Shown: positions 25,894-34,867 of the stretch, in pieces | Layout: every line of letters starts with the position of its first letter | Position numbering within the stretch: the first letter of the stretch is position 1 | Source: Limisphaera sp049537155 | GTDB taxonomy: Bacteria > Verrucomicrobiota > Verrucomicrobiia > Limisphaerales > Limisphaeraceae | Assembly (NCBI RefSeq): GCF_049537155.1 | Contig: NZ_JBMVQZ010000003.1 | Location: 62,001-126,000 of the forward strand | Direction: 5' to 3' | DNA length: 64,000 bases | Position numbers and translations under genes: made by a program | Notes under the pieces: model-generated | What the model saw: only the letters and a program-made list of their open reading frames with translations | Databases searched by the model: none | What the model was told of the DNA's origin: nothing

Positions 25894-28156
25894 CAGGATC
25901 CACGTCCACCGTGAGCCGGACGTCCTCCGGAAGCTGCAGTTGATCGAACCAGGGGGCCAGCTGCCGCACCAGGCGGAGCATCCGCCGCGTGCGGATCATC
26001 AGATGGTAGCGGTAGTAGGACCGGGCGCGTTCGAGTGGTGCCGGAGCAGGCCCTGCGAGCACGGTTTCTTCGCGGTCGGGAATTCGCGTTTCCAGTTCGC
26101 GCCGCACGTGGGCGGCCACGAACTGGACCTTTTCCTCGTTGCGCCCCTGCAGGGTCAGCAGGGCCACCCGCGTGAAGGGCGGGTAGCGCAACTGGGCGCG
26201 GAACTCGATCTCCTGCTCGTAAAAACCCTCGAAGTCGTGGCGCCGGGCGTACTGGATGGCCGGGTGATAAGGTGTGAAGGACTGCACGATCACCTCGCCC
26301 TCCACGTCACCCCGGCCGGCGCGGCCCGCCACCTGGGTGAGGAGCTGGAAGGTTCGCTCGGCGGCGCGAAAATCCGGCTGATGCAACGTCAGGTCGGCAT
26401 GCACGATGCCGACCAGGGTCACGTTGGGAAAGTGCAGCCCCTTGGCGATCATCTGGGTGCCCACGAGGATGTCGATCCTGCCGGCGCGGAACTCGGCCAG
26501 GATGCGACGGTACTCGTCCTTGCGCTGGAGGATGTCCGAGTCCATGCGCTGGACCCGGGCCCTGGGAAACGCGCGCACCAGGGCCTCCTCCACCCTCTGC
26601 GTCCCGACACCCGCATAGCGGATGGCCGGGTCGCCACAGCGAGGGTTGGGACAGGTGGCGGGGGCGTCCTGGCTCTCGCCGCAGATGTGACAAAGCAGGC
26701 GCTGGCCGGCCCGATGATAGGTGAACGCCACGCTGCAGTGGGGGCAGTGGGCGACGTAGCCACATTTGGAACACTGCAGCGCGCTGGCGTATCCGCGCCG
26801 GTTGAGGAACAGGATCACCTGCTCCCTGCGCTCCAGACGCTGCAAAATGGCCTCGCGCAACTGGGGGGAAAAAATCGGCACGCCGCGCTGGGACCGCAGG
26901 GCCGCGCGCATGTCCACCACACGCACCCGCGGCATCTTTCTGGCATCGGCGCGCTCCGGCAGGGTCAGCAGGGTGTACTTGCCGTGGCGGGCGTTGTGGT
27001 AACTCTCCAGCGAGGGCGTGGCCGACCCCAGCACCACCACGGCCGGCTCCAGCCGGCCCCGCACCACGGCGACGTCCCGGGCGTGATACCGCGGGGTCTC
27101 CTCCTGTTTGTAGGTGGGCTCGTGTTCCTCGTCCACGATGATGAGCCCCAGGTTCTGCACGGGCGCGAAAATCGCCGAACGCGCCCCGATGACGATGCGG
27201 GCGCGCCCCTGCCGGATCTTGTGCCATTCGTCATGGCGTTCGCCCGCCGAAAGATGACTGTGAAGGACGGCCACCAGCGTCCGCAACGGACCGGTGCAGA
27301 AGCGTGCCTTGAAACGCTCGACCGTCTGCGGCGTCAGCGAGATCTCCGGCACCAACACAATGGCCCCCCGACCCCGCTCCAGCGCGGCGGCAATCGCCTG
27401 CAGGTAAACCTCCGTCTTGCCGCTGCCGGTCACCCCGTGAAGGAGAAAGACCGGAGCTGAGACGCCCTCCTCGGCACGGGCCTCAGCAGAGCTCCCCTCG
27501 ACCGTCATCCCGCCCGCGGCGAGCGTGTCGAGACCACTGGTGATCGCCTGCACGGCCCTGGCCTGGGCTTCGTTCAGCGGCAGAGGTGCGCTGGGCAGGA
27601 TCTGCTCGCGCCCCCAGGGATCCCGCTCTTCGATCTGGGAGACGATCTCCACCAGCCCCTTGTCTTCGAGCCGGCGCACGGTGGAGAGACCAGCGCCGGT
27701 CAGTTGCAGCAGCTCGGCCAGCGGCAGGCTGCGGTGTTCCTCCACGACGTGCAGGACTTCCTTCTGCCGCGCCGACAGCCGCGGCAGCAGACCGTGGGCG
27801 GGCAGCAGCCGCACATGAAGACGGCGCCGCCAGTCGGCATCCGGCCGCCGGACGGCCTCCGGCAGGACCGTGCGAAGGGCCAGCTCGGCCGGACAACAGT
27901 AGTACTCGGCGATCCATCGGGCCAGCCGCAGCACCGACGGCGTCACCAGTGAAACACCGGCCACCACACGAAGGATCGGCTTGAGCCGCGGCAGCGGTGA
28001 ATGCGGCAGGATTTCAGTGACCAACCCGCAGACCTTGCGCCGGCCCAGGGGGACCTCGACACGCGTGCCGGGCTCCACCCGTCCCTCCCATTCCGGCGGG
28101 ATCAGGTAGTCCAACTCCTTTCGCAGGGCCACTTCCAGGATGACACGGGCGACCAT
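25880..28156 (-). CDS. priA: Primosomal protein N' (replication restart helicase PriA)
   Basis: The 758-residue superfamily 2 DNA helicase reloads the replisome at stalled forks. The N-terminal DNA-binding region is followed by Walker A 'LLHGVTGSGKTEVYLQAI', Walker B 'LIIVDEEHEPTYKQEE' and motif III 'VLGSATPSLESYH'. A zinc region has paired cysteines ('CSKCGYVAHCPHCSVAF', 'CHICGESQDAPATCPNPRCG'). The C-terminal helicase motifs are 'GTQMIAKGLHFPNVTLVG' and 'FQLLTQVAGRAGRG'. All expected elements are intact. It overlaps the RluA gene by 14 bp at its 3' end. Confidence 0.95.
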   Translation of the reverse strand: MVARVILEVALRKELDYLIPPEWEGRVEPGTRVEVPLGRRKVCGLVTEILPHSPLPRLKPILRVVAGVSLVTPSVLRLARWIAEYYCCPAELALRTVLPEAVRRPDADWRRRLHVRLLPAHGLLPRLSARQKEVLHVVEEHRSLPLAELLQLTGAGLSTVRRLEDKGLVEIVSQIEERDPWGREQILPSAPLPLNEAQARAVQAITSGLDTLAAGGMTVEGSSAEARAEEGVSAPVFLLHGVTGSGKTEVYLQAIAAALERGRGAIVLVPEISLTPQTVERFKARFCTGPLRTLVAVLHSHLSAGERHDEWHKIRQGRARIVIGARSAIFAPVQNLGLIIVDEEHEPTYKQEETPRYHARDVAVVRGRLEPAVVVLGSATPSLESYHNARHGKYTLLTLPERADARKMPRVRVVDMRAALRSQRGVPIFSPQLREAILQRLERREQVILFLNRRGYASALQCSKCGYVAHCPHCSVAFTYHRAGQRLLCHICGESQDAPATCPNPRCGDPAIRYAGVGTQRVEEALVRAFPRARVQRMDSDILQRKDEYRRILAEFRAGRIDILVGTQMIAKGLHFPNVTLVGIVHADLTLHQPDFRAAERTFQLLTQVAGRAGRGDVEGEVIVQSFTPYHPAIQYARRHDFEGFYEQEIEFRAQLRYPPFTRVALLTLQGRNEEKVQFVAAHVRRELETRIPDREETVLAGPAPAPLERARSYYRYHLMIRTRRMLRLVRQLAPWFDQLQLPEDVRLTVDVDPVNLL

Positions 28157-28305
28157 CGTGCGCGCCGGGCAGTGTGCGTCGGCAGACCTGTCGCGGCAAT
28201 GAAGGGTTGTTCCGCACGGCCATCCGCGCGATTCCCCGGCGCTCCGCGTGGGATCCGCCGCAAACGTCCGACGCCGGCCGCGGGCGAATGTGCTCGTGCC
28301 CGACC

Positions 28306-30417
28306 TCAGGTCGAGGGGCGGGAGGCTGTTGCGTTCAACGCCGCTTCGAGTTCGGGGTTGGAAGGAAACCCGCCGGCGCGGGCCTTTTGATAGTGCCAGC
28401 GAGCCAGCTCGAGCAGGGGCGGATCCCGGTGAAGGTAGAAGACGGCCAGGTTGTGATGAGCGGCGGCATACCCGGGCTCCAGCAAAATGGCCCGGCGCAG
28501 CGCGGTTTCCGCGGCGGCGCGAAGCCCCTTGTGACTGAGCGCCAGTCCCAGGTAGTTCTGGACCTCGGCACTGCGCGAATCCAGCTCGGCGGCCCGGCTG
28601 AAGGCGTCCACCGCGTCGTCGTACCGCCCCAGGCGGAGGTAAACCTGCCCCAGGACCGATCGCACCCGCGCATCCCCGGGAGCGAGGCGCGCAGCCGCCT
28701 CGGCGTGTGGCAGGGCCTGTCCGGGCCGATCCCTTCGCAACTCGACCAGGGCAAGATTGGCCAGGGCCGTGGGATGCCGGGGTGACTGTTGAAGGATCTC
28801 GGAGTAAAGCCTCCCGGCGGCCTCGAGATTGCCCTGCTCGAAGGCCCGCCGGGCCTGTTCCAGCCGTTTCTCCACCTCCGGCGGGGCCGGCGCCGGCGGC
28901 GCGGTGGAGGCCGTTGCTGGAGCAGCCCGGGCCGCTCCCGGGGAAGGCCGGTCCGGTTCGGTCAAAGGAGCCGGGTCGGGAGCGCGGAGCAGGGCCAGTT
29001 CCTCGGCGGTGAAAGGCACCGGTTCAGCCTCCAGGGCCGCCAGGCGCGCACGCAGGGTGGCGACCGCCTCGGCGTGCGCCTGTGCCCGGGCAACCTCGTT
29101 GCTGCGGGCATTGAGGAGACGTTGTTCCAACGCGGCCTTCTCGAGGCGGAGGATGTCCAGATCGGATTCAAGGGTTGCAAGCCGGAGCTGCGATTGGCGG
29201 AGGGCTTCAAGGGTGTTGGTGCCCCGGGCGGCCTCCGCAGTGAGCCGCGCCAGTTGCTGTTTCAGCACAGCGTTTTCAGCGCGGAGGGTTTCCAGCGTTT
29301 CGGCATCGGCCCGGAGCCGGTTCAATTGTTCGTTCAAAGCGGCCTTCTCGGCGGCCAATTGCCGGTTGAGCAGCTGCTGTTCTTCCAATTGACGCCGGGT
29401 TTCGCGCAGCGCCTGTTCCAGTTTTTCGAGGACCTCCGGCGAAGCGGCGGCCTGCTGGGCGGCCAGTTGTTCCTGCAGCCTGTGGTTCTCGCGGGCCAGC
29501 GCGTCGGCGCGTTCGGTTTGCTCGGCCAGTTGTTGTTGGAGATGCTGCAGTTGCTGCTGAAGGCCGACGGAGGCGTCGGTTGCGGCCCCTGCGGCCGCGG
29601 GCACGCGCTCCTGCAAAAGGGCCAGTTCCTGCTCGAGCGCGGCGATCCGGTCCTGCGCCTGCCTGAGTTCCCGGGCTGCGGCAAGTCCGTGGGCGGTGAG
29701 TTGTTCATCCGCCATGGCCTTTTCGCGGGCGAGTCGCCGGGCCAGCTCGGTTTGCTCGGCCAGTTGACGCCGGGTTTGCTCGAGTTCCTCCCGCAATTTC
29801 CGGATCTCCTCCGATTGCTCCGGCGTGGCCGACCGGCGCTGTGCCTCCTCGAGTGCCGCGCGCAGGAGATCCCGTTCCTTCTCCAAATCGCGGAGCCGTG
29901 CCTGCGCCTTCGCCAGTTCCCTGGGATCCATGCCCGCGGGTTGCACGGAAAGGGCCTCACGCAGCCGCGCCTCGAGCAGGGCCTTGTCCGCCTGAAGTTG
30001 GGCCACCTGCTGGCGGAGCGTTTCGATCTCCCGAACCAACGCAGGGTCCGGCACGGGTGGCGCCGCCGGTGCGGATTCAGCAACGGCAGCAGGTTGAGGT
30101 GTGGTCGAAGCCGGCGGGACGGTCCCGGCCTCCGGCGCCGCTGCGGTGGCACGCGCAATTTGCGTGGCCAGGTAGTTCAGCCGGAACCGCACGATCCTGG
30201 GATTCCAATCGGGCCAGCTTTTTTCGAACTGCTCCAGCGCCTGGCGCGCCTCCAGATACCTCGCCAGGGCGGCCCGGGGTTGACCGAGTTCCAACAGCCG
30301 GTCCCCCTCACGGATGACCGAGTAGATGTGGATGTACTGTTGATCGGGGCCTTGAGCATCCGCGCCAAAACCGAGCCCGACCAGACAAAACCAGATCGCC
30401 AGCCAGAACCGTTTCAT
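28306..30417 (-). CDS. Exported coiled-coil and TPR protein
   Basis: The 703-residue protein has a signal peptide (first ~22 residues, 'FWLAIWFCLVGLGFGADAQ'). A helical N-terminal segment is followed by a Pro/Ala linker, then a very long coiled coil (about residues 120-480) rich in Glu, Gln, Leu and Ala with repeats such as 'RRQLAEQTELARRLA'. After a second Pro/Ala linker come TPR repeats at about residues 520-690 ('RHPTALANLALVELRRDRPGQALPH' in part, 'GQVYLRLGRYDDAVDAFSRAAEL'). It is probably a periplasmic scaffold mediating protein-protein contacts; I know no specific function. It lies 184 bp downstream of the sigma factor gene on the same strand. Confidence 0.82.
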   Translation of the reverse strand: MKRFWLAIWFCLVGLGFGADAQGPDQQYIHIYSVIREGDRLLELGQPRAALARYLEARQALEQFEKSWPDWNPRIVRFRLNYLATQIARATAAAPEAGTVPPASTTPQPAAVAESAPAAPPVPDPALVREIETLRQQVAQLQADKALLEARLREALSVQPAGMDPRELAKAQARLRDLEKERDLLRAALEEAQRRSATPEQSEEIRKLREELEQTRRQLAEQTELARRLAREKAMADEQLTAHGLAAARELRQAQDRIAALEQELALLQERVPAAAGAATDASVGLQQQLQHLQQQLAEQTERADALARENHRLQEQLAAQQAAASPEVLEKLEQALRETRRQLEEQQLLNRQLAAEKAALNEQLNRLRADAETLETLRAENAVLKQQLARLTAEAARGTNTLEALRQSQLRLATLESDLDILRLEKAALEQRLLNARSNEVARAQAHAEAVATLRARLAALEAEPVPFTAEELALLRAPDPAPLTEPDRPSPGAARAAPATASTAPPAPAPPEVEKRLEQARRAFEQGNLEAAGRLYSEILQQSPRHPTALANLALVELRRDRPGQALPHAEAAARLAPGDARVRSVLGQVYLRLGRYDDAVDAFSRAAELDSRSAEVQNYLGLALSHKGLRAAAETALRRAILLEPGYAAAHHNLAVFYLHRDPPLLELARWHYQKARAGGFPSNPELEAALNATASRPST

Positions 30418-30601
30418 CCCACCGGCAGCCTACCGGCAGCCCAACCGGGTCAGCAACCCCATTGCCCGTGGGCCGCCGCACACGCGACATGCCTTCCCGC
30501 CGGACGAAGGCAGACCGATTCCGCAGCGAAGGAAATGAAACGCAACCAACAAGGCAGGCTGCCCCTGGCCGTATCTCCCCCGCCGGCGCACAGGGCGGGG
30601 G

Positions 30602-31729
30602 TCAGGTGGAAATACCCAGGGCGTGGAGGTCTTCCTCCAACATCCGGCGCAACTTCTGAAGCGCCAGATTCTGAAGCTGCCGCACGCGTTCGCGGGTCAC
30701 GCCGAATTTCCGCCCCACTTCTTCCAGGGTCTTTTCCGGGCCCCCGTGCAGCCCGAATCGGAAACGCAGGATGGTGGCCTCGCGTTCCGGCAGCCGGTTG
30801 ACCAGCTCAAGCACCTTGGCCGCAGTGGTCCGGCGTTCCAAAACCTCCGCCGGGTTGGGCGACGACTCGTCGGGCACGACCTCGCCGAGCCGGCTGCTGT
30901 CCTCGTCGCCCAACGGCGCGTCCAGGGAAGCCGGCCGTACCGCGGCAGAACGCAGCGCCGCCACCTTGCGCGGCGTGGTCTTGAGTTCCTGAGCCAGTTC
31001 TTCCTCGGTCGGCTCCCGGCCCAGCGCCTCCTGCAGCCGCAGCTCCGCCAGCCGCAGATGATAAATCTTGTCGGCCACGTGAACGGGCAGACGAATCGTC
31101 TTGCCCTGGTTGGCCAGGGCGCGGCGGATGGATTGCTTGATCCACCACGAACTGTAGGTGGAAAGCTTGCCCCCTTTGGCCGGATCGAAGCGTTCGACGG
31201 CCTTCATGAGGCCGATGTTCCCCTCGTTGATGAGGTCCAACAGCGGCAATCCCAAACCCTCATACTCGCGGGCGATCTTGACCACCAGCCGCAGGTTGGC
31301 GCGGATCATGTGCTCGCGCGCGGCCTCGTCCCCCTGCTTGATCCGGGCAGCCAGCTCGATCTCCTCTTCCGGCGTCAGCAGAGGCACCTGACCCGCCTCG
31401 CGCATGTACAGGGTGATGGCATTGGCCGTTTCATGCGGCAAACCCTGCAGTTCCTCCGCCAAATCGGCGGACCGGGGCACAAGTGCCTGAGGCGTTCCCG
31501 ACACTTCCCCCGCCTCCGGTGACTCCTTCACCGGCTCGGCCTCTTCCTTTGCCGGCAGGACCGGGTTCTCACCAAGGGATGGCCCCGCAACGGCCCGGAC
31601 CACCGTCTTCGTCCGGCGGGACCGCTTGAGCCCGGCAGCGGCGGTCCGCGCACGCAGCACCGCAGGTACGCCGGAGGTCTTCTTCGGCGTGCGCCCGGTG
31701 CGTCTCTGCTTGTTCCGTATGATTCGCAT
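30602..31729 (-). CDS. RNA polymerase sigma-70 factor (RpoD/RpoS-type)
   Basis: The 375-residue protein has a very basic N-terminal extension, then region 1.2 ('AITLYMREAGQVPLLT') and region 2 with 'LRLVVKIAREYEGLGLPLLDLINEGNIGLMKAVERFDP' features (core binding and -10 recognition). Region 2.4 follows as 'TYSSWWIKQSIRRALANQ', then region 3 and region 4 with the -35 HTH 'LEEVGRKFGVTRERVRQL'. It lacks the large non-conserved domain of RpoD, so it is either a short primary sigma of this phylum or an alternative group 2 factor. ATG 31729 chosen; the AT-rich stretch upstream looks like promoter DNA and not coding sequence. Confidence 0.92.
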   Translation of the reverse strand: MRIIRNKQRRTGRTPKKTSGVPAVLRARTAAAGLKRSRRTKTVVRAVAGPSLGENPVLPAKEEAEPVKESPEAGEVSGTPQALVPRSADLAEELQGLPHETANAITLYMREAGQVPLLTPEEEIELAARIKQGDEAAREHMIRANLRLVVKIAREYEGLGLPLLDLINEGNIGLMKAVERFDPAKGGKLSTYSSWWIKQSIRRALANQGKTIRLPVHVADKIYHLRLAELRLQEALGREPTEEELAQELKTTPRKVAALRSAAVRPASLDAPLGDEDSSRLGEVVPDESSPNPAEVLERRTTAAKVLELVNRLPEREATILRFRFGLHGGPEKTLEEVGRKFGVTRERVRQLQNLALQKLRRMLEEDLHALGIST

Positions 31730-32056
31730 TGCAGTGTTGACTGGCGCGGCAGGGGATCCACTGACCCGCCTGCCAATTCCACGACTACAAGATTCGATGG
31801 TTGCAGTCAATTTTTTGTTCAAATATTTTGGCAACGCGATGAGCAAAAAGTGTCGCAACTGTGTAAGCATTTCGACACCAACATGTTATGCTGTGTCACC
31901 TGCCTCCGCCGGAAGGCCGGCGGGCGGGATGCACCTGGCTGCCTGTCTAAATCCTGCCGCAAAAGAACCGGTCCACGCTGCCAAGACCGGCCGGGCGCAT
32001 GCCCTTAGGAACTGGCTCCCGGCCGTACCGGCACGCAGGGAACATTGAGATCCGAA
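31730..32056. promoter_or_regulatory. Divergent regulatory region between sigma factor and B12-MerR genes
   Basis: This 327-bp gap contains an AT-rich island (about 31797-31890). Within it lie a TTGACT box on the minus strand (31810-31805), facing the sigma gene, and the element at 31874-31897: GACAC and GTGTC flanking an AACATGTT palindrome (31880-31887), with a -10-like TATGCT overlapping. A GC hairpin (CCGCCGG, 4-nt loop, CCGGCGG) occupies 31906-31923 in the presumed leader of the MerR gene. MerR/CarH proteins commonly repress their own promoters, so the palindromic element is a reasonable operator candidate. Confidence 0.4.
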
Positions 32057-32977
32057 ATGGACACGCCCTGTTACTCGATACGGGTGGTGGCGGAGCGGAC
32101 CGGTTTGAGTCCGCACGTCATCCGCGTGTGGGAAAAGCGCTACGGCGCGGTGCAACCGGAACGCACCGGCTCGAACCGGCGCCGGTACTCGGAGCGCGAA
32201 CTGCAACGGCTGCTCCTGCTGGCCCGGGCGGTGGCGGCCGGGCACCCCATCGGGTGCATTGCCCGGTTATCCGATGACCGCCTGCGGGCATTGGCCTCGC
32301 CGGAGGGAAACGGGGCAACCGCCACGCGGGCTGATTTCCAGCCGGGCACAGCCTGCGCCTTTGTGGGGGAAGCCCTGTGCCGCGTGGAGACGTTCGACGA
32401 GCCCGGACTCCGGCGCGTGCTCAACCGGGCTCTGGTCACGGTGGGCCACCGCGGGTTTCTCTGCCGGGTGGTGGCAGCCCTGATCGAGGAGGTCGGCCGG
32501 CAATGGCGGGAAGGGACGTTGACGGCGGCGCATGAGCATTTTCTCAGCGGCGTTTTGCGGGTTTTCCTCGGCCACTTCGAGCCGCACACATCTGCCCGTG
32601 CCCCGCGTTTGGTGGTGGCAACGCCCTCCGGACAGCTCCATGAATTGGGCGCGCTTCTGGCCGCAGCGGCCGCGGCACAGGTGGGATGGCGCCCCATCCA
32701 ACTCGGCAGCAACCTGCCAGCCGCGGAAATCGCCGGGGCGGCCCTGCGCACCGGCGCACGCGCCGTGGCCTTGAGCATCGTGTACCCGGCGGATGACCCT
32801 CTGTTGCCGGAGGAACTGCGCCGGCTGCGCGAGCTGTTGCCGGAAAAGACGCCGATTCTGGTGGGGGGCCGTGCCGCCCCCGCCTACCAGCCCGTGCTGC
32901 AGGAAATCCGGGCGATCCTCCACGCCGACTTGTGTTCCTTCTGCGATGCCCTGGACAAGCTGCGTGCCATCCGGTGA
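32057..32977 (+). CDS. MerR-family regulator with B12-binding domain (CarH-like)
   Basis: The 306-residue protein has an N-terminal MerR winged helix ('VVAERTGLSPHVIRVWEKRYGAV' region). A helical-bundle cap follows, with the hallmark Wx9EH (Trp150, Glu160-His161 in 'WREGTLTAAHEH'), then a cobalamin-binding Rossmann-like domain with 'GQLHELG' around His195 and 'ILVGGRAAP'. Together these mark the CarH/LitR photoreceptors, in which adenosylcobalamin binds the protein as a tetramer on DNA and light releases it, typically derepressing carotenoid or photo-protection genes. The acidic residue of the usual E/DxHxxG motif is Gln here. ATG 32057 chosen over TTG 32045. Its target genes are unknown. Confidence 0.9.
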   Translation: MDTPCYSIRVVAERTGLSPHVIRVWEKRYGAVQPERTGSNRRRYSERELQRLLLLARAVAAGHPIGCIARLSDDRLRALASPEGNGATATRADFQPGTACAFVGEALCRVETFDEPGLRRVLNRALVTVGHRGFLCRVVAALIEEVGRQWREGTLTAAHEHFLSGVLRVFLGHFEPHTSARAPRLVVATPSGQLHELGALLAAAAAAQVGWRPIQLGSNLPAAEIAGAALRTGARAVALSIVYPADDPLLPEELRRLRELLPEKTPILVGGRAAPAYQPVLQEIRAILHADLCSFCDALDKLRAIR

Positions 32978-33085
32978 GGTGAACCGTACGCACCCTTCGA
33001 TCGGCCCGGACGCCCGAAATGCCGCGTCCGTTCGCAGTCGGTTCGAACGTTTTCAGTCACCGGTCGGCCGGCTAAGTTGAACGGC

Positions 33086-33547
33086 GTGGAGAGGATGAAA
33101 ACCGAAAGTCCGGCCGAGACGGAGGCCGTGGGACGGGCCTGGGGATTGGAGGCCGGGCCCGGGTGGGTTGTTTTGTTGTACGGCGATCTGGGTTCGGGCA
33201 AGACGGTTCTCGCCCGTGGGGTGGCTCAGGGACTTGGGTGCCCGGCGCGGGTCCATTCTCCGACTTTCAGTCTCTTGCACGTATACCGCGGTGGCCGGCT
33301 CCCGCTGTACCATTTCGATCTGTACCGATTGGACGGGCCCGAGGCGATTGCCCGGGCCGGCTTGGACGAGCAGCTCGTAAACGAGGGCGTCACAGTGATC
33401 GAATGGCCCGAACGACTGGGCGCCGGGGAAACCTGGCCGGCCTGGGCACCCCCCCCGCAACGCCTGCGCCGCGTGCTCCTCGAAATCACGGGACCCAACC
33501 AAAGGGAGATCCGGTATGAAGATCTTGGCCTGGGACGGCTCGGCTGA
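33086..33547 (+). CDS. tsaE: tRNA threonylcarbamoyladenosine biosynthesis ATPase TsaE
   Basis: The protein has about 153 residues. The P-loop 'LLYGDLGSGKTVLARGVAQGLG' is followed by 'VHSPTFSLLHVY', 'YHFDLYRLDGPEA' and 'VIEWPERL', the complete TsaE signature. It works with TsaB and TsaD in forming t6A37 on ANN-decoding tRNAs. GTG 33086 is chosen because a -10-like TAAGTT ends 7 nt before it; ATG 33095 is equally possible. The 3' end overlaps tsaB by 32 nt in another frame, so the two are tightly coupled. Confidence 0.92.
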   Translation: MERMKTESPAETEAVGRAWGLEAGPGWVVLLYGDLGSGKTVLARGVAQGLGCPARVHSPTFSLLHVYRGGRLPLYHFDLYRLDGPEAIARAGLDEQLVNEGVTVIEWPERLGAGETWPAWAPPPQRLRRVLLEITGPNQREIRYEDLGLGRLG

Positions 33548-34181
33548 TCCGCGTTCGGTCGCCCTGTTGGAGCAGCGTGCCGGGGAGGAACCGACCCTTC
33601 TGGCGGAAACCGAGGCACCCGGCGAACGGTCGGCGGCGCTGCTGCAGGTGGTGGAGCGGATTTTGAGTAAAGCCGGCTGGTGCCCCGCCGACGTGACGGC
33701 CCTGGCAGTGGGATTGGGGCCGGGCTCTTACACCGGCATTCGCGCGGCCCTGGCACTGGCACAGGGCTGGCACCTGGCACGGGGTGTGCCGGTCCACGCA
33801 GCCGGCAGCGTGGAGGCCATCGCCGCGCGTGCCTGGGCGGCAGGTTGGCGCGGGCACACCCGTGTGGTGGTGGATGCGCAACGCCGGGAACTTTACGTGG
33901 CCGGCTTCGCCCTGGAAGACGCGGGCTGGCGCGAGGTGGAACCTCTTCGGTTGGAGCCCGTCGAAGCGCTGCAGCAAAGGGCCGACCGCTCCGACTGGCG
34001 CTGGACGGGTCCCGAGGTCACCCGCTGGTTCCCGGAAGGGCGTGTACTGGGCCCGTCGGCCGCCTGGGTGGCCCGGCTGGCCCTCCGCACCGAACCCCGG
34101 TCGCCGGAAGCGTGGGAACCGATCTACCTGCGCCCCGTCCAGTTCGTCAAAACCGCGCCCACCCGGGAGATCACAAGATGA
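33516..34181 (+). CDS. tsaB: tRNA threonylcarbamoyladenosine biosynthesis protein TsaB
   Basis: The 221-residue ASKHA-fold protein is the inactive paralogue that dimerises with TsaD. Characteristic motifs are 'KILAWDGSADPRSVAL' and 'LAVGLGPGSYTGIRAALALAQGW'. The C-terminal part ('WEPIYLRPVQFV') is short, as usual. It overlaps tsaE by 32 nt and thiE by 4 nt (ATGA), giving a tsaE-tsaB-thiE unit. tsaD and tsaC are not in the window. Confidence 0.92.
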   Translation: MKILAWDGSADPRSVALLEQRAGEEPTLLAETEAPGERSAALLQVVERILSKAGWCPADVTALAVGLGPGSYTGIRAALALAQGWHLARGVPVHAAGSVEAIAARAWAAGWRGHTRVVVDAQRRELYVAGFALEDAGWREVEPLRLEPVEALQQRADRSDWRWTGPEVTRWFPEGRVLGPSAAWVARLALRTEPRSPEAWEPIYLRPVQFVKTAPTREITR

Positions 34182-34834
34182 AACCGCTCGAGGAATGTCG
34201 GCTCTACACCTTCGTGGACACGGCCTACCTGGAGGGACGCGACCCGGTGGAGGTGGCGCGACAACTTTGCGAAGGCGGGGCCGATCTCGTGCAGATCCGG
34301 GCCAAGGACCTCGACCCGGACGAGATCCTCCGCCTGGCCGAACGAATTCTTCCGGTCACGCGTGCCGCCGGTGTGGGTCTGGTGATCAACGATCATCCCG
34401 ATGTGGCGCGGGCCGTGGGCGCCGAGTTCTGTCACCTGGGCCAGGAGGATTTTTTCGATGCCGGTCACCGGCACGTCTCGGAACTGCGCCCGGCGGGCGC
34501 GACGTTCCGGCTGGGACTCAGCACGCACGCGCCCGAACAGGCACTCCGAGCGGTGGCCGCCGGGGCCGATTACGTGGCGGTGGGCCCGGTCCATCCCACC
34601 GGCACCAAACCGGGCGCCCCGCCGGTGACCCTGGCCTATGTCCGCTGGGCGGCAGAGAACCTGAGACTGCCCTGGTTTGCCATCGGCGGGATCACGCTGG
34701 AAAACGTGGACGAGGTGTTGGAAGCCGGGGCCCGGCGGATCTGCGTGGTGTCCGCCATCCTGAAATCGGCTCGTGTCTCGGAGACTTGCAGGCGGTTCCG
34801 GGAGCGTCTGGAACGGTTCGGCCGCGTTCCTTGA
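34178..34834 (+). CDS. thiE: Thiamine-phosphate synthase
   Basis: The 218-residue TIM barrel condenses HMP-pyrophosphate with thiazole phosphate. Motifs are 'GADLVQIRAKDL', 'GVGLVINDHPDVARAVGAEFCHLGQED', 'RLGLSTHAPEQAL', 'GADYVAVGPVHPTGTKPGAPP' and 'WFAIGGITLENVDEVLEAGA'. Compared with canonical ThiE ('QLREK'), the substrate-binding start reads 'QIRAKD', a common variant. Translation is coupled to tsaB by ATGA. No TPP riboswitch is seen, consistent with an internal operon position. Confidence 0.92.
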   Translation: MKPLEECRLYTFVDTAYLEGRDPVEVARQLCEGGADLVQIRAKDLDPDEILRLAERILPVTRAAGVGLVINDHPDVARAVGAEFCHLGQEDFFDAGHRHVSELRPAGATFRLGLSTHAPEQALRAVAAGADYVAVGPVHPTGTKPGAPPVTLAYVRWAAENLRLPWFAIGGITLENVDEVLEAGARRICVVSAILKSARVSETCRRFRERLERFGRVP

Positions 34835-34858
34835 CAGGGCGGGACCGGCTTCTATAGT
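34831..34858 (+). promoter_or_regulatory. Strong promoter of lysine aminomutase gene, near-leaderless
   Basis: TTGACA (34831-34836, perfect consensus), a 16-nt spacer and TATAGT (34853-34858, 5 of 6) end 9 nt before the ATG at 34868. It begins over the thiE stop codon. This is the best sigma-70-type promoter in the window. Confidence 0.7.
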
Positions 34859-34867
34859 TCGCGCAAC

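Noticed and set aside
34140..34178. TPP riboswitch before thiE
   Set aside because: thiE overlaps tsaB by 4 nt, so there is no leader to hold one.
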